Part shown: one piece after another, positions 28,876-37,556 of the stretch
Layout: each line of letters begins with the position of its first letter
How positions within the stretch are numbered: position 1 is the stretch's first letter
Assembly (NCBI GenBank): GCA_016934935.1
Contig: JAFGRW010000064.1
Coordinates: forward strand, 62,001-126,000
DNA length: 64,000 nt
Direction: 5' to 3'
Source: Spirochaetota bacterium
Lineage (GTDB): Bacteria; Spirochaetota; UBA4802; JAFGJZ01
Translations under genes and position numbers: made by a program
The notes under the pieces: model-generated
What the model saw: only the letters and a program-made list of their open reading frames with translations
Told to the model about the DNA's origin: nothing
Databases searched by the model: none

Positions 28876-30054
28876 ATGAATAGAAAATATCTTCTGGTTG
28901 TGCCTTTATCATTTATCGCTTTTATTTCCCTGGGGCTGCCCGACGGGCTGATGGGTGTTGCCTGGCCCGGCATCTCAAAGGAATTTGCTATTCCGCTGGA
29001 CTATGCCGGAATTTTACTTTTAACATCAATGGGCGGCTACATTGTATCAAGTTTCTTTAGCCCCGTCATAACCCGAAAACTCGGAATCGGCGGATTACTT
29101 GCCGCCAGCTGCGCATTAACTGCAACCGGGCTCCTTTTTTATGGAATTGCTTCCTTTTGGCTTATATTTATTCCCTTTTCATTTTTTCTTGGAACAGGCG
29201 CAGGGGCAATTGATGCCGGAATTAATACCTATATAGCACAAAATCACAGCGAAAGACTTATGCATTGGCTTCATGCAAGCTTTGGAATAGGAATAACAAT
29301 TGGCCCATTAATTATGACCTACGGCATACGCTTTACAGATACCTGGCGCACAGGTTACTATATTACTGCCGCGGCTCAGTTTATACTTGCCATTATTTTC
29401 TTTATGAAACGGTCACAATGGGAAAAACCTGCGGATAATATTGCAGAAACAGGTAAAGCCGAGACCAAAGACTCTTCGATCATGGAGACCCTGAAGATTA
29501 TACCGGCATACTTGAGCATGCTTCTTTTTCTTTTATACACAGGCGTCGAGCTTGGATTCGGATTCTGGATATTTACCCTGCTTACCGAAGCCCGTGGTAT
29601 CGACTTACAGACAGCTGGCGTGGTTACATCTCTTTACTGGGGATCATTTACAGCAGGGAGAGTTTTAGCTGGATTAATAACCAAGGCTGTCAGTGGAACA
29701 AAACTATTAGTCTTGGCAATGATTACGGCAATAGCCGGACTGCTGCTTGTTATTCTAAATCTGAATTCTTATGCAACTATTTCAGGAGCCATTCTTTTAG
29801 GATTTTCACTTGCTCCAATTTTCCCGGGGCTTGTTTCGGACACCGAAGCACGTGTTGGGCGCAGTCATCAGGCAAATACAATTGGCATGCAGCTTGCCGC
29901 GGCAGGAGTCGGAGCCTCGGCCCTTCCTGCCCTGGCTGGAATGATTGCTCAGAAATATTCGTTAGAGATGATACCAATTACACTTTTTATCAGTTTAGTT
30001 TTGTTATTTATCTGTTTTATATTGTCGCATTTATTTGGCAGGGGTAAAAAATAA
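28876..30054 (+). CDS. MFS transporter, sugar-type
   Basis: This 392-residue protein has 12 predicted spans. Visible features are 'LGLPDGLMGVAWPGISKEFAIP' in TM1/loop 1, 'LGTGAGAIDAGINTYIAQ' in TM4 and 'LHASFGIGITIGPLI' in TM5, which resemble the FucP/YbjJ-like group of carbohydrate MFS carriers. The substrate is unknown. The ATG at 28876 opens directly before the first membrane span; an upstream in-frame extension of 19 codons lacks an SD and looks non-coding. A GC-rich inverted repeat ATCCGG/CCGGAT follows the stop near 30073-30098 but has no T-run. Confidence 0.82.
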   Translation: MNRKYLLVVPLSFIAFISLGLPDGLMGVAWPGISKEFAIPLDYAGILLLTSMGGYIVSSFFSPVITRKLGIGGLLAASCALTATGLLFYGIASFWLIFIPFSFFLGTGAGAIDAGINTYIAQNHSERLMHWLHASFGIGITIGPLIMTYGIRFTDTWRTGYYITAAAQFILAIIFFMKRSQWEKPADNIAETGKAETKDSSIMETLKIIPAYLSMLLFLLYTGVELGFGFWIFTLLTEARGIDLQTAGVVTSLYWGSFTAGRVLAGLITKAVSGTKLLVLAMITAIAGLLLVILNLNSYATISGAILLGFSLAPIFPGLVSDTEARVGRSHQANTIGMQLAAAGVGASALPALAGMIAQKYSLEMIPITLFISLVLLFICFILSHLFGRGKK

Positions 30055-30240
30055 TCACTGGTTAATATGCGTATCCGGCGACAATTATATTCCCGGATGG
30101 GCTTATCCGGCAGGCTTCTGTGTTTTCTTCGATTTTTTCATGGTATAGATGTTCAGATGAAATTTAAACAGGCGTAAAGTATTATAATACCGCCCAGTTA
30201 TTGTGAACAACTATACCATTTTATTTTTAAATAATGCAAG

Positions 30241-30549
30241 TTATGCAAAACAGGTATTCTTCACTTTCCATTTTTCCAATGATATAAAGAGCCAAAAAGA
30301 ATATATTCCCAGTGTTATTATGCAAAGTAAAAACCATTTTACCCATAAACCGAAAAGGCCAATAGCAGAACCGGTAAATTTTAACCGTTTACCTTCTATA
30401 ACTGTATGATTGACCTTCCAGCCGTATACCATACATAATGCCCAGGGAAAACATATACCAAGAGTACAAATTGTTATTATCAAACCTAAAAGTGACCATC
30501 CAATATATGTAATCAACCCTCCATCAAAATATGACTTTTCTTGTGCCAT
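30241..30549 (-). CDS. Small membrane protein, DUF898 (YjgN)-like
   Basis: This 102-residue protein has two long hydrophobic segments (about 14-40 and 65-88) separated by 'YGWKVNHTVIEGKRLKFTGSAIGLFG'. The repeated pattern 'TLGICFPWALC' and 'TLGIYSFWLF' with 'FDGG' near the start is characteristic of DUF898-type proteins, often found as short inner-membrane proteins. Function is unknown. The SD AAAGGAGGGGG is unusually strong. It stands alone at the left edge of the gene-poor tract leading to the defence island. Confidence 0.78.
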   Translation of the reverse strand: MAQEKSYFDGGLITYIGWSLLGLIITICTLGICFPWALCMVYGWKVNHTVIEGKRLKFTGSAIGLFGLWVKWFLLCIITLGIYSFWLFISLEKWKVKNTCFA

Positions 30550-30944
30550 AACCCCCTCCTTTATTTAATATAATATTATTATATCATTATTGTTTATAAA
30601 AAACAGACATTGAATGCAGAGCCGGACAAAATCTTTCAGCGGTTTTCTGATGCTTTAAGCGTTTCAAGTATTTCGTAAAACGTAAGTGTTTTGACAGCCG
30701 GTTTTTTTCGTTTGCTGTTCTCTGACAATGAGGGCAGTAATCATAATGCCAGCCGACTGTGCCGGACAGAAGCGAGCCCCCGCAGCTGTATGTATGAGGT
30801 GTTTGCAACACTTCGCTTTAGCCGTTATTTTTTACGTGGATGGCAAGCTGAAAATTCAAATTATCCACATAGTAATTAATATACTATTTCAGGTTTTTTT
30901 GTCAATAACCATGATGCTTGCTTTTATGATAGCTCAAAGCTCTG

Positions 30945-30976
30945 CATTTAACGTAGAGCTCGATATTTTTTTAAAA
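30945..30976 (+). repeat. Left direct repeat flanking the defence island
   Basis: CATTTAACGTAGAGCTC followed by GATATTTTTTTAA. A second copy occurs at 44422-44453 with about 26 of 31 aligned positions identical and one gap. All defence genes lie between the two copies. Confidence 0.6.
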
Positions 30977-30996
30977 CTGATGCCCCAACCCCCTCT

Positions 30997-31043
30997 ATGA
31001 TTTTCTTATAACTGCCATCCGTGGCAGGCATGAAGAAAATCAT
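30997..31043. repeat. Long interrupted palindrome
   Basis: Outer arms ATGATTTTCTT and AAGAAAATCAT are perfect 11-bp complements; inside them CTGCCA/TGGCAG (31012-31017, 31022-31027) forms a second stem. There is no T-run on either side. It sits between the left direct repeat and the toxin-antitoxin promoter. Confidence 0.65.
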
Positions 31044-31089
31044 ATATGTCATCGTAACATCGTTGGGGGCTTAAGACGGTATTATAAAC

Positions 31090-31132
31090 TTGACTTTTTC
31101 ACATATTATGTGTATACTGTGTGCACATAATA
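31090..31132 (+). promoter_or_regulatory. Toxin-antitoxin promoter with overlapping operator
   Basis: TTGACT (31090-31095), a 17-bp spacer and TATACT (31113-31118) make a good sigma-70 promoter. A 9-bp inverted repeat, TATTATGTG (31104-31112) and CACATAATA (31124-31132), brackets the -10 box. This is the geometry expected for autorepression by a ribbon-helix-helix antitoxin. Confidence 0.75.
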
Positions 31133-31147
31133 CGTGGGGTTATAATT

Positions 31148-31372
31148 ATGAAAAATATCACTCTTTCAATTGATGATGAACTTCTTGCCGAAAGCAGAAT
31201 GTATGCGCAAAAGCATGGTACAACGTTGAATTCTCTGGTGCGCAATTTATTGATAAAAACAGTGAAATTGAGTTCTGAAAATACATCTGAACATATACTC
31301 GGTTTGATGAAAAATTCACACGGTAATTCTCAGGGCAAAAAATGGTCAAGGGATGATTTATACGATGTCTAA
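31148..31372 (+). CDS. VapB-type antitoxin (ribbon-helix-helix)
   Basis: This 74-residue protein has an N-terminus 'MKNITLSIDDELLAESRMYAQKHGTTLNSLVRNLLIK' that is a ribbon-helix-helix DNA-binding fold. The C-terminal tail (about 45-74, ending SRDDLYDV) would bind and inhibit the toxin. The ATG at 31148 follows a GGGG-type SD; the GTG at 31121 overlaps the promoter -10 region and is rejected. The gene overlaps the toxin start by eight bases, typical of coupled TA pairs. It probably represses its own promoter through the palindrome immediately upstream. Confidence 0.82.
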   Translation: MKNITLSIDDELLAESRMYAQKHGTTLNSLVRNLLIKTVKLSSENTSEHILGLMKNSHGNSQGKKWSRDDLYDV

Positions 31373-31778
31373 AATATTTCTTGATACAAATGTTCTTGTT
31401 TACAGCGCAGATTCGTATGATAAACAAAAACAGAAAAAAGCATTACAGATACTTGAAGATGGAATAATGAAAAACAGTGTTGTTATATCGACACAAGTAC
31501 TGCAGGAATTTTATGTAACAGCAACAAAAAAGCTGGGTATAAAGCCGTTATACGCAAAAGAGATTCTGAAGGCATATCAGAAATTTGAAATTGTACAGGT
31601 AAGTGAAGATATTATACTGAATGCTATTGATATTCAGACACTGCACAGCTTTTCATTCCGGGACTCTCTTATAATTAGCGCGTGTGCTGGTGCAAACTGT
31701 AAATATCTGTATACTGAAGATTTACAGCATAATCAAAAAATTGGTGAATTTACCGTAATTAATCCTTTTTCTGATTAA
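31365..31778 (+). CDS. VapC-type PIN-domain toxin
   Basis: This 137-residue PIN ribonuclease shows the acidic active site: Asp in 'KIFLDTNVLVYSAD' (residue 7), Glu in 'STQVLQEFYVTA' (about 47), and Asp in 'FSFRDSLIISACAGANCKYLYTEDLQH' (about 98, with a second Asp at about 116). PIN toxins cut RNA, often tRNA or rRNA. The ATG at 31365 is chosen over 31353 because AAGGGATG provides an SD and the family normally starts directly at the first beta-strand. It is paired with the antitoxin just upstream at the left end of the defence island. Confidence 0.85.
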   Translation: MSKIFLDTNVLVYSADSYDKQKQKKALQILEDGIMKNSVVISTQVLQEFYVTATKKLGIKPLYAKEILKAYQKFEIVQVSEDIILNAIDIQTLHSFSFRDSLIISACAGANCKYLYTEDLQHNQKIGEFTVINPFSD

Positions 31779-31813
31779 TCAGGTACTATGTTTCCGCTGA
31801 AAGGACGACTGCT

Positions 31814-32776
31814 ATGAGCACAACTGAAGATATTCAAATACCCGCCGACCCGAACATGAAGCTTTCTGTATTACGAAGATACCTGCATATTATTGCGCTG
31901 CTGCAGAACAGAAATGACCAGACAAACTGGAATGGTAATTCTATTGCTGACCTTTTAACTGATGAAGAGCACGCAATCTTTCCTTCTACAAATACAAAGG
32001 TCATTGATCAGAATTCCATTACCCGCTATGTGCGCGACTATCTTAAAAAAGAACTTGGTATTGATATTGACGGTGGTTCCGGTTCCCGTAAGATCTGTTT
32101 AAACAGGAACCTTGACGAAGAACTTTTATTAAACATTTTGCCGATATACTCAACACTTGTTGCCGATGACAGCAGCAAAGAGATTATTTTAAAAAACCTG
32201 ATAAAAAAACAGCCGAACACCTGTTTATGGAACATGGCAATTATCCATTTTTCAACGATCAAGGGCTTTCTGGTTGAATTTGATTATGTGAACGCCAAAG
32301 GCGCCTGCAAACGAATTCGTCTTGCCCCGTTTCACCTCGTTTTTAGAAATAATAATCTGTATCTTTGCGGCCAGCGGGAAGGCTGTGACGGTGTGTATCT
32401 GTTTGTGTTTAACCGTATTTCTAATCTGAAACAGACTGATTATGGCTTTGATACCTCTTTAATAAAAAAAAGTGATGAAATTTTTAAAGGTTCACTGGGA
32501 TCTTTTATCGGTGATAAATTTAATGTTGTTATTCAGTACTCTGAAAAATTAAGTGCTGCCATTGAAGAGATTTTAAGTATTCTTGAACCGAAGATCATTG
32601 AATTTGAACCGAATGAAAAGGGTTTCTGTTTTGAAGCCTCGTTTTCGGTCTCTGATGATTTGTATCTGTGCAAGCAGCTGTTTATGTACGGCAGAGAAGT
32701 TGAAATCATTAAGCCTGTGGAACTTCGTACACTGATGATAAAGATGCTGAAAGAGTCTAGTTCGCTGTACGAGTAA
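31814..32776 (+). CDS. WYL-domain transcriptional regulator
   Basis: This 320-residue protein has an N-terminal winged-helix-like region (about 15-100, 'LSVLRRYLHIIALLQ...SITRYVRDYLKKELGIDID') and a WYL domain at about 145-215. The core reads 'KRIRLAPFHLVFRNNNLYLCGQRE', in which L-Y-L replaces W-Y-L. A WCX-like C-terminal domain follows. WYL regulators frequently control phage-defence islands, commonly as repressors that sense a nucleotide or DNA ligand (family knowledge). It lies 35 bp after the toxin and 36 bp before the GIY-YIG gene. It could regulate either flank of the island (inference). Confidence 0.78.
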   Translation: MSTTEDIQIPADPNMKLSVLRRYLHIIALLQNRNDQTNWNGNSIADLLTDEEHAIFPSTNTKVIDQNSITRYVRDYLKKELGIDIDGGSGSRKICLNRNLDEELLLNILPIYSTLVADDSSKEIILKNLIKKQPNTCLWNMAIIHFSTIKGFLVEFDYVNAKGACKRIRLAPFHLVFRNNNLYLCGQREGCDGVYLFVFNRISNLKQTDYGFDTSLIKKSDEIFKGSLGSFIGDKFNVVIQYSEKLSAAIEEILSILEPKIIEFEPNEKGFCFEASFSVSDDLYLCKQLFMYGREVEIIKPVELRTLMIKMLKESSSLYE

Positions 32777-32812
32777 GGTAAATGAATCTATACACCTGAC
32801 AGGAGAGACAAA

Positions 32813-34135
32813 GTGAGTAATATTAATTTATCATTTATACAAGCACAGCTAAAATATGTATCTGGTTTTAAAGAAGGAGATATTGATAAAATTAATCAGC
32901 TATTAAACAATAAAACAACATCTGAATTAAATGAAATTAAAATTTGTCATTTTGATAACAAAGAAATGCTGACAAAATATCTTAAGAGATCACCACAAAA
33001 AGACTTTAAGAACCCCTGTATTAGGCCAGTTAATTTTTTAAGATATAGAATCTATCAGCAATTAATTGAGAACAATAAAATAGATATAAAATCATTCTTT
33101 GACAGTTTTGAACCACTTTTTTTAAACAAGGATATCGATATTAGTGACCTACCTACTGAAATACAGGATATATATAAAAAATATGGTTGGGGAAGTAGTA
33201 TGGATCCGTACCATAGCTGGAAAGATTATAGAAAGATCGTTTATGACTATATTATTACCCCGAACAATTATGAAAAGCTATATAACGAATTACAGAAGAT
33301 ATCATATAAATTTAAAGGAAAAGGACTTCTTGATAAGTGGAAACCTAATATAAAGGGGCCATGGGGTTCACAAAATAACAGCTTTGATGATTATTGCTGG
33401 ATTGCCTGGTGTCCGGGCGAATCAATGAAAAAGACTGTACACCTTGGTTTACAAATATATTCAGATTATTTTATAGGTAAGTTATTTGTTGGAGATGATT
33501 TTTACAAGGAAACACATCTAGAAAACCAAGCACTTAGAGAGAAAGAATTTTATGATATAGAAGAAGCATTCACCTGGTTACTCAAACTAAAGGACATATG
33601 TATTAAGTTAAACAAGAACCAGAAAATGGTAGAAGATGAACTTCAATCAATGATTCAGGAAAACAAAAAACTTAAGGAAGATACATTTACACCTCAACGG
33701 ACTTCATCAAAAGATAGCCTTGGTTTACACACCGGAAGTTATAAATCAAAAGAACCAAGAACTACAGACATAGAATCAAGCCATCTATATTTATTTAAGA
33801 TTGAAGGGATACGTTTTGAAAGCTCGATATTTCAGGCGACAGGAGTTTTTAAAATTGGAATGAGTATTAATCCAGATAAGCGAAAAGTTGACATCATAAA
33901 AGGGTTTGGCCTTGCGAGCCTTCTATCAATAAAAAAGATATTTGTTAAAACAAACAAAGCTAAATATGAGACAAGGTTAAAAGAGTTTATTGATAATTGT
34001 TCAGATTTTTATTATGATGGTGAGTTTTTTTGCACTGAACTTTCTGATGATAAAGTAAAGATTTTGCTTGAAGAAGAATTAACGCGATTTGAAATGAACG
34101 AAGTTGTAAATACACGAAATAGTTCGAAGATGTAG
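32813..34135 (+). CDS. T5orf172/GIY-YIG-like nuclease-domain protein
   Basis: This 440-residue protein has a C-terminal third (about 320-435) that resembles the T5orf172 branch of the GIY-YIG superfamily: 'HLYLFKIEGIRFES' and then 'GVFKIGMSINPDKRKVDIIKGFGL', the 'KIG-S-x-P-x-R' core, ending with a Glu-rich strand 'YYDGEFFCTEL'. Residues 1-290 are unrecognised, with a Trp- and Tyr-rich middle (GPWGSQNNSFDDYCWIAWCPG) followed by a coiled-coil. Such domains appear in phage and defence loci as DNA-cutting modules. The start is GTG with SD AGGAGAG. The gene looks even more AT-rich than its neighbours, which fits recent acquisition. It is the last plus-strand gene of the island. Confidence 0.62.
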   Translation: MSNINLSFIQAQLKYVSGFKEGDIDKINQLLNNKTTSELNEIKICHFDNKEMLTKYLKRSPQKDFKNPCIRPVNFLRYRIYQQLIENNKIDIKSFFDSFEPLFLNKDIDISDLPTEIQDIYKKYGWGSSMDPYHSWKDYRKIVYDYIITPNNYEKLYNELQKISYKFKGKGLLDKWKPNIKGPWGSQNNSFDDYCWIAWCPGESMKKTVHLGLQIYSDYFIGKLFVGDDFYKETHLENQALREKEFYDIEEAFTWLLKLKDICIKLNKNQKMVEDELQSMIQENKKLKEDTFTPQRTSSKDSLGLHTGSYKSKEPRTTDIESSHLYLFKIEGIRFESSIFQATGVFKIGMSINPDKRKVDIIKGFGLASLLSIKKIFVKTNKAKYETRLKEFIDNCSDFYYDGEFFCTELSDDKVKILLEEELTRFEMNEVVNTRNSSKM

Positions 34136-34310
34136 GGGGTCTGTTATAATGGACTTATTGACTGGGAATTATTACAAGCCTTAATGGATTGGTTTCTGCT
34201 GGAAATTCCAAGGTAATATGATATGGCATGTTTACACTCTCTTTTCTGAAATGAAGTTGCTACAGATATATGAAAATAATCAGAGTCATAATTCAAAAAG
34301 CCTATATTAA

Positions 34311-37300
34311 TTAATTTAGCAATTCTTCTGCGATCATTTCGGCCTGTTTGAGGACTGTTTCTGTTGCCAGTTTCTGCATGTCAGGCGGATATCCGTATAT
34401 TCGAAGTATTCGTTTTACTATTACCTTGAGTTTTGATTTTACACTTTCTTTTATTGTCCAGTCTATTGATGCATTTGCTTTGACTTTATTATACGGCTCT
34501 ACTGCCAGTTCACGCAGTTTATCTTTTCCCATCAATTCTACTGCGCTGTTATTGTCTGCTACCGCTGTATAAAACGCATATTCGTATTGAGAAAGCCCCA
34601 TTTCTTCCGGTTCTTTGTCCATTTCATTTATTTCTTTTGATAAGTTTATCAGTTCTTCAATAACTTCGGCTGCGGTCAGTATTTTTTTGTGATACTTCTT
34701 TATACTGTTTTCAAGCATTTCCATGAGTGTTTTACTCTGGATCAGATTTGTCTTCATTCGTGAATTGATTTCATCATTCAGGATTTTATTTAATACTTCC
34801 AGAGCAAGGTTCTTGTGCTCCATATTTTTTACTTCGAGAAGAAACTCTTCTGAAAGTATTGAAATATCCGGTTTTTTAAGACCTGCTGCATCAAATACAT
34901 CTATCACCTGATCTGTGACCAGTGCACTGTCTATGACCTGACGGATTGATGTTTCAATTTCTTCATTTGTTGATTCTGCACCTGTACCAGTAAATTTTAT
35001 TAGCCGTGCTTTTACTGCCTGAAAGAATGAGACCTCCTCTTTTACGTCCATTGCCTGTTCATGGGGTACCGCAATTGAAAAGGCTTTTGAAAGCGCGGTG
35101 ACCTCATCAATAAATCTTTTTTTTCCATTATCTATGCCAAGGATATGTTCTTCTGCTTCGAGTATAAGGGATAATTTTCTTCCGGTTTCTGCATCAAAAT
35201 AGCATTCATACGGAAAGCCATGAAACATCTGAGATACTACCTCAATTTTTTCGAGAAGAAGATTTACGGCCTGCTCCTGGGCTACTGCCGGATCACCCTT
35301 ACCCCCGGATTCAGAATAAAAGGACAGAGCCTCTTTTAAATCTGAAGCAATACCTAAATAGTCAACGATGAGACCGCCTGTTTTATCTTTATATACCCTA
35401 TTTACCCTTGCTATGGCCTGCATAAGATTATGGCCTTTCATTGGTTTATCTATATAGAGAGTGTGCATTGATGGAGCATCAAAGCCTGTCAGCCACATGT
35501 CACGGACTATTACCAGTTTTAATTCATCATCCGGGTCTTTCATACGGTCGGCAAGATTTCGACGCTGTTCTTTTGTTGTATGAAGTTTTGATATTTCCGG
35601 ACCATCGGATGAAACAGAGGTCATAACTACTTTTATTACACCCCTGTTTAAATCTTCACTGTGCCATTGCGGTTTAAGTGTAACTATTTCTTTATAGAGT
35701 TCTGCTGCAATTCTTCGAGACATTGCAACAATCATTCCTTTGCCATCCATTACTTCTGATCGTTGTTCAAAGTGCTGCACTATATCTTCTGCTATATGTT
35801 TTATCCGGTCTTTGCTGCCTATTAACGCTTCAAGTTGTGTCCATTTTGCTTTTGCTTTTTGCGTTTCAGAAAGTTCATCCGTTCCGATTTTTTTATCGAG
35901 TTCATCTACCAGTTTTTTACCTGTTGCGCTTAGAGCTATTTTTGCAAGACGGCTTTCATAATAGATCCGTACTGTTGCTCCATCTTCAACGGCCTGTGCA
36001 ATATCATAAATATCTACATAATTTCCAAATACTGCCGGTGTGTTGACATCAGTACTTTCTATTGGTGTACCGGTAAAACCCAGATATGTTGCATTGGGCA
36101 AGGCATCACGCATGTACTTTGCAAAACCATAGACTATTTTTTTACCGATTACATTTCCATCTTCATCTTTATCATCAATTGTTTTTGCAGCGAAACCATA
36201 CTGGGTGCGGTGTGCTTCATCAGCTACTACAATGATATTCTTACGCTCTGAAAGTGTATCGTATACATTACCTTCATTCGGCTGAAATTTTTGTATGGTA
36301 GTAAAAACAACCCCACCTGATGAAACCTTTAGAAGTTCTTGCAGCTTTTCGCGGCTTTCTGCCTGTACCGGCTCCTGTCTTAATAACTGTTTTGAAGATG
36401 CAAAAGTATCAAATAACTGGTCATCCAGATCATTGCGGTCTGTTATTATAACTACTGTCGGGTTATCCATTGCCAGTACAATCTTTCCGGTATAGAAGAC
36501 CATTGAAAGTGATTTACCGGATCCCTGAGTATGCCAGACTACCCCGCCCTTACGGTCACCTGCAGGCTGTCTCTTTACACTGTAGAGTCCATGACTTTCC
36601 GGAGTTTCGGCAGCAAGGGCTGGCCAGGTTTCCTTTTTATGCGTGTAACCGGAAGCTCTTAACGTGGATTCAACAGCCCTGTTTACAGCATAGTACTGAT
36701 GATAAGCTGCCAGTTTTTTAATGGTCTGTTTCTGGTTGAGCCCTGTTTCTGTATCTATTTTGGTTGTCTCTTCAAAAACGATAAACTGTCTAACAATATC
36801 CAACAAAGTGCTTTTATTTAACATCCCTTTTATGAGAGTTTCAATCTGACTGACTGTAGAGGATGCTTCAACGACTCCATCGGATGTTTTCCATGCCATA
36901 AAACGGCTTATACCGGATGAAATAGTACCGGCTTTTGCCTCAAGACCGTCTGAAATAATAAGAAAACCGTTATATGTAAATAGTGTTGGTATGACTTCTT
37001 TATATGTCTGCAGCTGTTTAAAAGCTGAATGTATTGTTGCGTTATTATCTACTGCATTTTTGAGTTCCATTACTACAAGAGGCAATCCATTTATAAAAAG
37101 AATAACATCAGGCCGTTTATTTACATGATTTTCAATTATAGTGTACTGGTTTATAACAAGGAACTCGTTTTTTTCCGGATTATCAAAATCTATAAGCCAG
37201 ACCTTATCACCCCGTGCATTACCAGCCTGCTGATATTCGACAGTAACACCTTCGGTAAGTAATTTATGAAACTGTTCGTTATTTGCAATAAGGTCCGGAG

Positions 37301-37556
37301 AATTAATTCTTTGAATCTGTTTTAGTGCATCTTCTTGTGCATGTTGTGGTACATCAGGATTTATGTTATGAATGGCTGTTTTTAATCTGTCTTTAAGAAG
37401 AACATCTTCAAAAGAAGCCCTCACCCCCGCCTCACCAAAAAGAGAGGTGCTTTCGGAATCAGGTGCAATGTCCGGTCCGTAGATATATTTAAACCCCTGC
37501 TTTTTAAGGAGTTCTATTGCGTATTCTTCGATTGTGGATTCTGTTAGTTTAGTCAT
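34311..37556 (-). CDS. hsdR: Type I restriction endonuclease subunit R
   Basis: This 1081-residue motor and nuclease subunit has nuclease residues D150 (KRPD), E164 and K166 (MELK) in the N-terminal PD-(D/E)xK domain, followed by a Q-TY-like 'FKQLQTYKEVIP'. The helicase core follows, with Walker A 'HTQGSGKS' (342-349), DEAH at 446-449, 'YLGFTGTPIES', and motif VI 'LMQAIARVNRVYKDK'. The C-terminal helical domain binds the methyltransferase core. All key motifs look intact. Its ATG overlaps the stop of the preceding ABC-ATPase gene (ATGA), so it is the last gene of the coupled hsd operon. Confidence 0.95.
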   Translation of the reverse strand: MTKLTESTIEEYAIELLKKQGFKYIYGPDIAPDSESTSLFGEAGVRASFEDVLLKDRLKTAIHNINPDVPQHAQEDALKQIQRINSPDLIANNEQFHKLLTEGVTVEYQQAGNARGDKVWLIDFDNPEKNEFLVINQYTIIENHVNKRPDVILFINGLPLVVMELKNAVDNNATIHSAFKQLQTYKEVIPTLFTYNGFLIISDGLEAKAGTISSGISRFMAWKTSDGVVEASSTVSQIETLIKGMLNKSTLLDIVRQFIVFEETTKIDTETGLNQKQTIKKLAAYHQYYAVNRAVESTLRASGYTHKKETWPALAAETPESHGLYSVKRQPAGDRKGGVVWHTQGSGKSLSMVFYTGKIVLAMDNPTVVIITDRNDLDDQLFDTFASSKQLLRQEPVQAESREKLQELLKVSSGGVVFTTIQKFQPNEGNVYDTLSERKNIIVVADEAHRTQYGFAAKTIDDKDEDGNVIGKKIVYGFAKYMRDALPNATYLGFTGTPIESTDVNTPAVFGNYVDIYDIAQAVEDGATVRIYYESRLAKIALSATGKKLVDELDKKIGTDELSETQKAKAKWTQLEALIGSKDRIKHIAEDIVQHFEQRSEVMDGKGMIVAMSRRIAAELYKEIVTLKPQWHSEDLNRGVIKVVMTSVSSDGPEISKLHTTKEQRRNLADRMKDPDDELKLVIVRDMWLTGFDAPSMHTLYIDKPMKGHNLMQAIARVNRVYKDKTGGLIVDYLGIASDLKEALSFYSESGGKGDPAVAQEQAVNLLLEKIEVVSQMFHGFPYECYFDAETGRKLSLILEAEEHILGIDNGKKRFIDEVTALSKAFSIAVPHEQAMDVKEEVSFFQAVKARLIKFTGTGAESTNEEIETSIRQVIDSALVTDQVIDVFDAAGLKKPDISILSEEFLLEVKNMEHKNLALEVLNKILNDEINSRMKTNLIQSKTLMEMLENSIKKYHKKILTAAEVIEELINLSKEINEMDKEPEEMGLSQYEYAFYTAVADNNSAVELMGKDKLRELAVEPYNKVKANASIDWTIKESVKSKLKVIVKRILRIYGYPPDMQKLATETVLKQAEMIAEELLN

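Larger units (their letters stand above)
30550..31089. other. Gene-poor tract at left border of the defence island
   Basis: About 540 bp contain overlapping open frames on both strands (e.g. 30587-30811 minus with a lone CPHC motif) but no SD or recognisable family. They look like decayed sequence. The tract includes the left direct repeat (30945-30976) and a strong hairpin (30997-31043). Confidence 0.5.

Noticed and set aside
30587-31000. Overlapping ORFs of 60-90 codons, one with a CPHC motif
   Set aside because: No SD, no family resemblance, and both strands open at once in a tract that looks decayed.
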